Source of the DNA: DATKZH01 sp964475955
GTDB lineage: Bacteria > Planctomycetota > Planctomycetia > Pirellulales > Thermoguttaceae
Direction of reading: 5' to 3'
NCBI GenBank assembly: GCA_964475955.1
Contig: CAYYZY010000016.1
Coordinates: 3,703 to 67,702, forward strand
DNA length: 64,000 nucleotides
Below are positions 24,955-32,482 of the stretch, one piece after another. Position numbers and translations under genes: made by a program. Positions within the stretch are counted from its first letter, which is position 1; every line of letters starts with the position of its first letter. A model generated the notes under the pieces. The model had not been told where the DNA came from. It did no database searches and was given only the letters and a program-made list of their open reading frames with translations.

Positions 24955-27771
24955 ATGTCGGCGGAACGGACGCCGCAGGCGGAACCTTCGCTTTTGGCGC
25001 GGCCCCTGGCGTGGATCACGCGCCAGGTGGTCCGCTTCCCCCTGCCCGTGCTGGTGACGGCCGTCGCGCTGGCGGTCTTCTCCATCGCGCTGGCCGTGGG
25101 GCGGCTCGGGTTCCGCACCAGCCGGCTCGACCTGCTGAACCCGAACAGCCACTTCAACCGCCTCTGGATCGAGTACATCAACGAGTTCGGCGAGGCCGAC
25201 GACGTGCTCGTGGTGGTCGAGGGCGACGATCGCGAGCAGGTGTTGCCCGTGCTGGAGGAGGTCTCCACGGCGCTTGCCCGGCAGGACCGGCTGTTCCAAG
25301 CGATCCTGCACGAGGTGGACCTGTCGAAGATCCGCGGCAAGGGGCTGCACTATCTGCCCCAGCGCGACCTGGAGGAGCTCGACCGTTTCCTGGGCGAAGT
25401 CGCGCCCGTCGTGGGGGGCGAGTGGTCGCGGCTCAGCCTGGGCAACATGGCCCGGCGACTGGCGGCAAGCCTGGAACGAGCCCGGTCGACGGGCGATCCC
25501 GCGGTGGCCCGGGCGGCGCATTCGGAAGCCGCCCGAGTGGCGGCAAGCCTGCTCGAAGCCTTAGGCCCGGCGGCCACGTACCGCCCGCCCTGGCCGGAGA
25601 TGCCCCGCTCGATCGCGACGCTGAGCGAGCTGAGTTCGGAGTATTTTCTCACGTGCCAGGGCCGGATGGGCTTCGTCCTGCTGCAACTGGCCGAAGACCG
25701 CAATGAGAGCTTCGCCCAGGGGAGCGACTCAATCGACGCCCTGCGCAGCCTGATTGCCCAGGCGCAGGCCCGGCACCCGGAAACCAAGATCGGGCTGACC
25801 GGCCTGCCGGTGATGGAAAACGACGAGATGCGGTCGAGCCGGGTCGCCATGATGAAGGCGAGTCTGTTGTCGCTGTTCGGGGTCGCCTGCCTGTTCGTCG
25901 CCGGGTTCGGCGGGCTGAGGCACCCGTTGATGACGGTCGCCGCGCTCTTGCTGGCCATCGGCTGGTCGCTCGGCTACATCACGCTGGCGGTGGGGCACCT
26001 GAACATCCTGAGCATTTCCTTCGGCGTCATCCTGATCGGGCTGGGGATCGACTTCGGGGTACACTACGTCGCCCGATACCTTCAGCTTCGGGCGACGGTG
26101 CACTCGGCCAACGAGGCGCTGGCTCAGACGGCCGGCGGCGTGGGGCCGGGGATCGTCACCGGGGCGGTCACCACCGCCATCGCGTTCCTCATGGCGGGGT
26201 TGACGGAGTTCACCGGCGTGGCCGAGCTGGGCGTGATCGCCGGGGGCGGCGTGTTGCTCTGCTGCCTGGGGGCGATTCTCGTTCTGCCGGCGATGATCCA
26301 CCTCTCCGACGCCGCGAATCCGCGCCGCCTGTTCCCCTCGCCGCTCGACGTACACGGCTGGCTCCGCCCGCTGTTCTCCAGGCCGGGCGTGCTGCTGGCG
26401 GTCACGCTGGCCGGGACGGCGCTGGTCTCGTTGGGGATCGGCCGCCTCGATTACGACCACAACCTGCTCAACCTCCAGCCGGCCGGCCTGGAGAGCGTGG
26501 AGCTGGAGCGCAAGCTGCTGGCCGAGAGCGACCGGAGCGTGTGGTTCGCCCTGTCGATCGCCGAGAGCCGCGAGGAGCTTTTGGCGCGCAAGGAGCAGTT
26601 CCTGAAGCTGTCGTCGGTGGAACGGGTGGAGGAGATCGCCTCGCTCTTCCCCGCCGACGACGGCACGAAGCGCCGGATCATCGCGCGGATCGCGAGCCGG
26701 CTCGCCCGACTGCCCGAGCGCCCGCCAGTGATCCCCTGCGATCCGCCCGACGAACTGGGGCAACTACTGGCCCATCTCCAGGCGGTGACGGCCGGAAGTC
26801 CGCAGGCGGAGCGCACGGGCCGGCAGTTGGGTCAGGTGCGCGCGGCGCTGCGGAGCATGTCGCCGTCGGAGTGCTACCGGCGGCTCTCGGCGTATCAGCA
26901 CCACATGGCGGGCGACCTGCTGAGTCGGCTCCACGTGCTGCGGAGCATGGCCAACCCGGAGCCGCCGCAACTGGCCGACCTGCCCGAGGGCCTCGTGCAG
27001 CGGTTCGTGGCCAAGGACGGCAACAAGTTCCTGCTTCAGATCTACAGCAAGGGCGACATCTGGGACATGGAGGCGATGGAGCAGTTCGTGGCCGACGTGC
27101 GGAGCGTCGACGAGCGGGCGACGGGCAACCCGCTTCAGACGTACGAGGCCTCGCGCCAGATGAAGCGGAGCTACGTCCATGCGGCCTGGTACGCGCTGGG
27201 GGCGATTTTGGTCGCGCTGTTCCTCGACTTCCGCACGGTCCGCCATACCCTGCTGGCCATGCTGCCGGTGGGTCTGGGCATGCTCCAACTGTTCGGGCTC
27301 CTCGGGTTGCTCGATATCCCGCTGAACCCGGCCAACCTGATCGTGTTGCCGTTGATCCTGGGGATTGGGATCGACGACGGCGTACACGTGGTGCACGATT
27401 TCCGTCGTCAGACCGGGCCGTACCGGATGAGTCCTTCCACGGCCAGCTCGGTATTGATCACGTCGCTGACCACGATGGTCGGCTTCGGGAGCCTGATGAT
27501 CGCGAGTCATCAAGGGCTGCAAAGCCTGGGGCGCGTGCTGACGATCGGCGTAAGCTGCTGTTTGTTTACTTCGTTGGTGATGGTACCGGCCCTGCTGGCC
27601 TGGGCCTCGCGGATGCGGGCGGCGGGCCCCGCTACCGAGGTAGAGAACGTCCGCCCGGCCGCCGAGCCGCAGCGAATCCGCCGTGTCGATCCGGCCCACT
27701 TTCCGGGCACGAGCGGTCGGGCGGTCCCCCGACCGCACCGAGTGGAGCGGAGGGAGTCGAGCCATCGCTGA
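24955..27771 (+). CDS. RND superfamily (MMPL-type) membrane transporter
   Basis: This 938-residue protein has a first helix at about 28-48 (LPVLVTAVALAVFSIALAV), a periplasmic loop, five helices (GVILIGLGIDFGVHYVARYL is the typical RND helix 4 segment), then a second half with the same plan (LILGIGIDDGVHVVHDF). This duplicated arrangement fits MMPL/patched-like transporters, including hopanoid transporter HpnN, but no substrate can be assigned. The ATG at 24955 begins MSAERTPQAE. The upstream open frame is low complexity. Confidence 0.85.
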   Translation: MSAERTPQAEPSLLARPLAWITRQVVRFPLPVLVTAVALAVFSIALAVGRLGFRTSRLDLLNPNSHFNRLWIEYINEFGEADDVLVVVEGDDREQVLPVLEEVSTALARQDRLFQAILHEVDLSKIRGKGLHYLPQRDLEELDRFLGEVAPVVGGEWSRLSLGNMARRLAASLERARSTGDPAVARAAHSEAARVAASLLEALGPAATYRPPWPEMPRSIATLSELSSEYFLTCQGRMGFVLLQLAEDRNESFAQGSDSIDALRSLIAQAQARHPETKIGLTGLPVMENDEMRSSRVAMMKASLLSLFGVACLFVAGFGGLRHPLMTVAALLLAIGWSLGYITLAVGHLNILSISFGVILIGLGIDFGVHYVARYLQLRATVHSANEALAQTAGGVGPGIVTGAVTTAIAFLMAGLTEFTGVAELGVIAGGGVLLCCLGAILVLPAMIHLSDAANPRRLFPSPLDVHGWLRPLFSRPGVLLAVTLAGTALVSLGIGRLDYDHNLLNLQPAGLESVELERKLLAESDRSVWFALSIAESREELLARKEQFLKLSSVERVEEIASLFPADDGTKRRIIARIASRLARLPERPPVIPCDPPDELGQLLAHLQAVTAGSPQAERTGRQLGQVRAALRSMSPSECYRRLSAYQHHMAGDLLSRLHVLRSMANPEPPQLADLPEGLVQRFVAKDGNKFLLQIYSKGDIWDMEAMEQFVADVRSVDERATGNPLQTYEASRQMKRSYVHAAWYALGAILVALFLDFRTVRHTLLAMLPVGLGMLQLFGLLGLLDIPLNPANLIVLPLILGIGIDDGVHVVHDFRRQTGPYRMSPSTASSVLITSLTTMVGFGSLMIASHQGLQSLGRVLTIGVSCCLFTSLVMVPALLAWASRMRAAGPATEVENVRPAAEPQRIRRVDPAHFPGTSGRAVPRPHRVERRESSHR

Positions 27772-27891
27772 AGATCGTTCAGCGGCGCGGACTTGCCCGG
27801 CTTCCCTCTTCTGGGGCGGCATGGTAAGGTTAGGGGTTTGGACATCGACGCGTGGAGAGAATCGAGACCCTTCAGCGAGAGGTTTGTGGGG

Positions 27892-27990
27892 ATGGCCAAG
27901 CCGCAACGGAAGATCAAGAAAGCCAATCACGGGAAGCGTCCTGCGAGCAGCAAGGCGCGCAAGTCGAAGCGCAGAGAAGTCCGTACCTGA
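27892..27990 (+). CDS. 32-residue highly basic protein
   Basis: The ORF starts MAKPQRKIKKANHGKRPASS and has 14 Lys/Arg among 32 residues. An AGAGG box lies about 10 bases upstream of the ATG at 27892. Its composition resembles small ribosome-associated proteins, but I recognise no family. It could be chance, given its size. Confidence 0.5.
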   Translation: MAKPQRKIKKANHGKRPASSKARKSKRREVRT

Positions 27991-28324
27991 GACGCCCCGT
28001 TCCCCGCCGGAACCGGTGCGCCGGCGCGAATCGGGTTTCGCGCGGGTGGTTCGTACTACAGCGTAAGATCGACCAACGGCCGACTCCGACGTGAAGCGGG
28101 GCAAAACGCGTAATCACTTTGGGAAACCTGGACACCGCTCCAACCTGCCCAATCCGGCATCCGAGTCGAACCTGCGCTATCGTATTCGCGGGCCCCTCCT
28201 GCGAGGCCCGCGCCGGAGGGGGGATCGGCTGCGGGCGGGGACGGCGTTGCCTCCGTGGCGTGCCGCTGGTCCAGTCCATCTGCCAGGCTGAACTGAGAAT
28301 CGACCACCGACGAAGGAGTCCGGC
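27991..28324. other. Gene-free stretch upstream of fabZ-like gene
   Basis: No gene is recognised. A hairpin GCGGGCC/GGCCCGC (28188-28211, 10-base loop) without a T-tract is the only visible structure. Confidence 0.5.
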
Positions 28325-28834
28325 GTGACGAAGAAGGCGCTGATCCTCGACCCTTCGGAGTACGATCTGAATCACGTGATCGCCGACATCGAGGAGATCC
28401 GTCGTCACAATCGCCAGCGGTTCGAGATGGAGCAACTGACGGCGATCTGTTACGAGGATCCCGAGCGGCATATCTGCGTGGGGTACAAGGACTTGGGGCC
28501 CGACGAGTTCTGGGTCCGCGGGCACATGCCGGGTGCGCCGATCATGCCGGGCGTGGTCATGTGCGAGGCGGCGGCCCAGATGGCCAGCTACTACACGCAG
28601 AAGCAACGGCTGATGGAGACGGCCATGGTCGGGTTCGGCGGGCTGAAGGACGTACGGTTCCGCGGCGTGGTGCGTCCGGGGGAGCGTTTCGTGATCGTGG
28701 CCCAGTTGCTCCGGGTGCGCAAGGCGATGCTCACCTGTCAGTTCCAGTGCCTCGTGCGGGAAAACATGGTCTGCGACGGCATCATCAAGGGAATCCCGCT
28801 GCCCGACGACGTCATCGCCAACGCGGACTCTTGA
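28325..28834 (+). CDS. FabZ-like beta-hydroxyacyl-ACP dehydratase
   Basis: This 169-residue hot-dog fold protein carries GHMPGAPIMPGVVMCEAAAQ, the FabZ active-site helix, with His67 and Glu81 as expected catalytic residues. LKDVRFRGVVRPGERF is also typical. It should dehydrate 3-hydroxyacyl-ACP in fatty-acid or lipid synthesis. The N-terminus is about 25 residues longer than E. coli FabZ (151). The GTG at 28325 has AAGGAG upstream. A dedicated role in an unusual lipid pathway is possible. Confidence 0.88.
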   Translation: MTKKALILDPSEYDLNHVIADIEEIRRHNRQRFEMEQLTAICYEDPERHICVGYKDLGPDEFWVRGHMPGAPIMPGVVMCEAAAQMASYYTQKQRLMETAMVGFGGLKDVRFRGVVRPGERFVIVAQLLRVRKAMLTCQFQCLVRENMVCDGIIKGIPLPDDVIANADS

Positions 28835-28942
28835 CGCGCGAGCAGGCCCTCCGCTGGTTGGGGAGGTTGCGGACCCGACGGGCGGCCCGAGGCGCGCCGT
28901 CCGCGCCGCAACGAGGCCCCATCACCCAGGGCACCACCGGCG

Positions 28943-29784
28943 ATGATCTTTCCCTTCCACGACGAGAACCCGACGAAGCGGACGCCGCTGTTCACGTTCG
29001 CGATCATCGCGGTCAACGCGGTCGTTTTTCTCGGGTCGCTCCAGCTTTCCGCGGAAGACCGGACGGTGCTCTGGTACGCCCGGGGATTCGTGCCGGCCCG
29101 GATCGCCCAGTTGGCCGAGCCGAGGCCCTTGATCGTCGACGTGCCGGTCGAGGCGGCCCCGCCCCTGGTTCCGAGGGGGATGGTGGCGGTTCGCCGCCTC
29201 CAGCTTCCGCCGGTCCGGGGGCAGATCCTCCTCTCGCTCCTGACGTCCATGTTCCTGCACGGAGGCTGGTTGCACCTGATCGGCAACATGTGGTTCCTTT
29301 GGGTGTTCGGCAACAACGTGGAGGATCGCCTGGGGCACGTCGCCTTCCTGGCCTTTTACCTGCTCGGAGGGCTGGTGGCCACCGCCTGCCACTGGATGAC
29401 CGGCCCGATGAGCACGACCCCCGTCATCGGCGCCAGCGGCGCGGTGGCCACGATGTTGGGGGCCTACGCCATCACGTGGCCGTGGGCCCGGGTGAAGAGC
29501 CTCGTCTTCCTCTTCATCATCATTACGGTGATCGACCTGCCGGCGCTGCTCGTGCTGAGCGTATGGTTCCTCGTCCAACTGATTTCGGCGACCAACGCCG
29601 ACGTCCACATGGGCGGGGGCGTGGCCTGGTGGGCCCACGTCGGCGGCTTCCTGACCGGGATGCTCCTGATGCCCTTCCTCAGCGCGGTTCTCAACGCCGG
29701 CGACCAGGACGCGCGGTCCGACGAATCGACCTGTTCGGCTTCGGCGGCGACGACGAGTTCCCACGGCCCCACGACGACTTCTGA
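28943..29784 (+). CDS. Rhomboid family intramembrane serine protease (C-terminal frameshift)
   Basis: The rhomboid residues are clear: HGGWLHLIGNMWFLWVFG, the nucleophile Ser165 in IGASGAVAT, and His232 in WAHVGGFLTG, within six predicted helices. As sequenced, the frame runs on past residue 255 into a Ser/Thr-rich stretch and then into trmB. In the -1 frame the same bases read DLFGFGGDDEFPRPHDDF followed by TGA at 29782-29784, with strongly GC-rich third positions. I take that as the original end, so one base appears to be missing near 29715-29720. Confidence 0.8.
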
Positions 29785-29812
29785 CGAGCCCTTGGATGAC
29801 AGGCCTTCGACC

Positions 29813-30460
29813 ATGGGGCGCCGAGCGCTGCGCAAAATCGATCCGGGGCTCGACCTGTCGCGCCACCTGAAGACGTTCGACGAGCTTCCCCGCCCCTGGG
29901 ACGCGGCGGCCCTGTTCGGCCGTCGCGCGCCGTTGGAGGTTGAGGTCGGGTCCGGCAAGGGCCTCTTCTTGCGCACTGCGGCGGCCGGTCGGCCGGAAAC
30001 CGACTTCCTGGGCATCGAGATCGCGGCGAAATACGCCCGGTTCTCTGCCGCGGGGCTGGCCAAGCGGGCGATCCCCAATGCGGTGGTAGCGATCGCCGAT
30101 GCGCTGGCGGTGTTCGACGAGCTGCTACCCGACGCGTGCCTGGCCGCGGTCCACGTCTACTTCCCCGATCCGTGGTGGAAGAAGCGGCACAAGAAGCGGC
30201 GCATGATGCGCGAGGCGTTCGTTCGGCACGTCGAGCGCACCCTCCTGCCCGGCGGCCGACTCCATTTCTGGACCGACGTGGAGGAGTACTTCCACACCAC
30301 GCTCGATCTGGTGGCCGCGCACACGAACCTCGACGGGCCGTACGACGTGCCCGTCGCCCCGGCCTCCAACGATCTCGACTACCGGACCCACTTCGAGCGC
30401 CGCGTGCGCCTGCACGGCGAGCCGGTCTATCGGTCGGAGTACGTCAAGCCGACGCCGTGA
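29813..30460 (+). CDS. trmB: tRNA (guanine-N7)-methyltransferase
   Basis: This 215-residue SAM-dependent enzyme forms m7G46 in tRNA. EVEVGSGKGLF is the SAM site, GIEIAAKY follows, and YFPDPWWKKRHKKRR is the diagnostic TrmB motif. The ATG at 29813 starts MGRRALRKIDPGLDLS, a natural N-terminus. In this sequence it is in frame with the rhomboid ORF, so a 505-residue fusion could be read, but the frameshift described for the rhomboid explains this better. Confidence 0.92.
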   Translation: MGRRALRKIDPGLDLSRHLKTFDELPRPWDAAALFGRRAPLEVEVGSGKGLFLRTAAAGRPETDFLGIEIAAKYARFSAAGLAKRAIPNAVVAIADALAVFDELLPDACLAAVHVYFPDPWWKKRHKKRRMMREAFVRHVERTLLPGGRLHFWTDVEEYFHTTLDLVAAHTNLDGPYDVPVAPASNDLDYRTHFERRVRLHGEPVYRSEYVKPTP

Positions 30461-30756
30461 GGCCGACCGCCGAATCGGCCGATTCTGCCCGTCCGACCGG
30501 CAGCCCCTGCAATCCGCCCGCCCGAGGGCCTCGCCGCCCGCCCCCCTGCAAAGGCTTGCCCCATCGGCGCAACCCATTGCACAAGAAGGTGTTGCGATGT
30601 GCGCGCCGGGCAGGGCCGAAGAGAATCCGCCGATCGGCGCGGCGTTTGCTTCGCTCGTCATGCCGCCGGACGCGACTGTAGGGAACGGCCTCTGGGCCGC
30701 TGCGGATTCTCCTGGTTGCCCCCAATCTCTTTCCCCCGCCAACAGGAGCCCAACCG

Positions 30757-31275
30757 ATGGAGATCACCGGGGTCCTCACTGCCGGAAAGTTCCTGTCCTC
30801 GGCCCTGGAGCACTTGAGCAAGCCGACCCAGCCTCCCGAGAGGGGGAAAGCGCAGGTCCCGGAGACGTCGACGGCCTCCGAGAGCCCGGCCGGCGCGACG
30901 GCCGCGTTGCGCCGCATCGTCGCCCAATACGACGTGACCCACATCTCGCCCCGCGAGTTCTCCACGATGATCGGCCAATTGCACGAGGCCGGTGCGCTCA
31001 GCGACGGGCAGTTCCAGGAACTCGCGCAGATCCGCGCCGATCTCGACCTCCAGGAGGTCGACCCCGACGAGCCGTTGGACCTGGTCGATTTCTACGTCGA
31101 CAGACTGCGCGAGCTGCTCGCAGCGCCCAACGAATCGGCCGATTCCCAAAGCCCGGCCCCCGCGGCGGAGCTTGGGCCCCAGATCGCCTCGGCCCAGCGC
31201 TACCTCCAGTGGCTGGAGAAGTTCGCGGCGATCCAATCGAGCGCCGACGCGGTCGGCGTCGATTTCTGGGCGTGA
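30757..31275 (+). CDS. Conserved-looking hypothetical protein
   Basis: This 172-residue soluble, mostly helical protein starts MEITGVLTAGKFLSSALEHL. A low-complexity Pro/Ser linker is followed by a helical domain with YDVTHISPREFSTMIGQLHE and LDLVDFYVDRLRELLA. An AGGAG box 8 bases before the ATG and steady codon use support a real gene. No signal peptide, membrane helix or known motif was seen. Confidence 0.7.
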   Translation: MEITGVLTAGKFLSSALEHLSKPTQPPERGKAQVPETSTASESPAGATAALRRIVAQYDVTHISPREFSTMIGQLHEAGALSDGQFQELAQIRADLDLQEVDPDEPLDLVDFYVDRLRELLAAPNESADSQSPAPAAELGPQIASAQRYLQWLEKFAAIQSSADAVGVDFWA

Positions 31276-31636
31276 GGACTTGCGCAGGAACAAGCAGGAA
31301 CAACTTGTGCAATTCCGGGTGGCCGGGGTCGAGCGCAGCGAGCCCCCGGGATCCGTAGCCCTGTGGGCTCGCTGCGCTCGACCACAGCCACCCCGCGCCG
31401 GAACTGGCCGACTACTTCATGTGCGGCGCCTGATTGCCGGCCCGTCGGCCGGAATTGTTGACCGCGCGTAGCCCGGGCGGTACGGTGAGCAGTGCTCCCG
31501 GGCTTGGCGCGTCGGCCTCCAACGGTTCGGCGGCTCGGATGCGATCGCGCGAATTCCGGGACCGTCTCACCCGATTTCATCCCCGCGGGCAACGATCGGC
31601 TGGCGACACGACCCGCAAGAGAACCCGGAGGCACCC
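31276..31636. other. Gene-free stretch with dispersed repeat
   Basis: This 361-base gap holds the GTCGAGCGCAGCGAG element (31318-31393). Nothing else is recognised before the ribosome site of the cupin gene. Confidence 0.6.
31318..31393. repeat. GTCGAGCGCAGCGAG dispersed repeat (copy 2)
   Basis: Both arms are present (GGTCGAGCGCAGCGAG and CTCGCTGCGCTCGACC), with GTGGCCGG and CAGCCACC as outer parts. It is the fullest copy in the window together with that at 54072. Confidence 0.85.
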
Positions 31637-32134
31637 ATGATCGCGCGCCCGAAGCGACTGATTTGCGTTTTCACGCTGTGTTCGGCCGGACTGGCGGCGT
31701 GTCTTCTCGCGCGGCGGCCTTCGGCCGCTGGAGACGCGAAGCCGGCGCCGCTTGAGTCGCGGATCGTCGGGTGGGAGGAGGCGCGCTCGCACGTGGCCGA
31801 CTGGGGCGAGATGCGCTTCTACTTCACCGGCGAGACGGCGGCCACGAAGGACGTGCTGGTGGCCGCGGCCGTGGTCGAGCCCGGCGAGGCCGTGCACCGC
31901 GCGCACCGGCACGCGCAGGAAGAGTACCTGATCGTGGTGCAGGGCTCGGGCACGTGGTCGCTGGCGGGCGAGGAGTCGCCGGCCAAGAAGGGCGACGTGC
32001 TCTACGCCGAGCCTTGGGTGTACCACGGCCTGGTGAACACGGGCGACGAGCCGCTCATCTTCGCCGTCGTGCGCTACAACGGCAAAGGCGCGCCCGTCCC
32101 CCCGCGCCCCGACGACCAGCCCGACGAGCGATAG
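31637..32134 (+). CDS. Exported cupin-domain protein, probable lipoprotein
   Basis: This 165-residue protein has an N-terminal hydrophobic segment ending in LAAC, a plausible lipobox (Cys22). The cupin motifs follow: GEAVHRAHRHAQEEYLIV (histidines and glutamate of motif 1) and KGDVLYAEPWVYHGLVNTG (motif 2). A metal-binding jelly-roll fold is expected, but the substrate is unknown. GGAGG lies upstream of the ATG at 31637. The last residues are Pro/Asp-rich. Confidence 0.82.
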   Translation: MIARPKRLICVFTLCSAGLAACLLARRPSAAGDAKPAPLESRIVGWEEARSHVADWGEMRFYFTGETAATKDVLVAAAVVEPGEAVHRAHRHAQEEYLIVVQGSGTWSLAGEESPAKKGDVLYAEPWVYHGLVNTGDEPLIFAVVRYNGKGAPVPPRPDDQPDER

Positions 32135-32156
32135 CCCGGCTTGTTCATATGGACTC

Positions 32157-32224
32157 GTAGTGACCCGATTCATCGGGTTCCGTCGGCCCGGACCGGCTTC
32201 CGACCGCATGAACGCGGTCACTAC
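32157..32224. repeat. GTAGTGACC inverted repeat
   Basis: GTAGTGACC (32157-32165) and GGTCACTAC (32216-32224) are perfect arms. The loop contains a second imperfect pairing. No second copy was found in the window. Confidence 0.65.
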
Positions 32225-32292
32225 AAACGTCGTTTGAAGAAACGGGTATCGAGTCTTTGACCGTGATGATGCGCGCGTGGTGCGTGCATGTT

Positions 32293-32349
32293 GTGGGGCA
32301 CGTTTCCAACGTGTCCTTGGGTTGTGGGCACGTTGGAAACGTGCCCCAC
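32293..32349. repeat. Dispersed palindrome, 21-bp perfect arms (copy 2)
   Basis: The arms 32293-32313 and 32329-32349 are the same sequence as at 6006-6080 but have a 15-base loop. The loops differ while the arms are conserved, which suggests selection on the hairpin. Confidence 0.85.
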
Positions 32350-32482
32350 GTTGGGACGGCGCGTCGCATACGGAATCGGGCGCCGTGCCTTCGGCGCGCC
32401 CGAAGCGAGGTCACGGCGGCGACCGCCGGTCGGACGGCCCCGCGGCCGCGTGGAGCGCCTGGGTCCGGTAGGGGGTAATCAA

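Larger units (their letters stand above)
32135..32482. other. Gene-free stretch with two palindromes
   Basis: The 348-base gap between the cupin and the minus-strand SurA/PpiD-like gene holds two distinct hairpin repeats (32157-32224 and 32293-32349). No gene is seen in it. Confidence 0.7.

Noticed and set aside
31200..31634. Open frames through the GTCGAGCGCAGCGAG repeat
   Set aside because: The same peptide appears at every repeat copy; it is a translation of the repeat, not a protein family.
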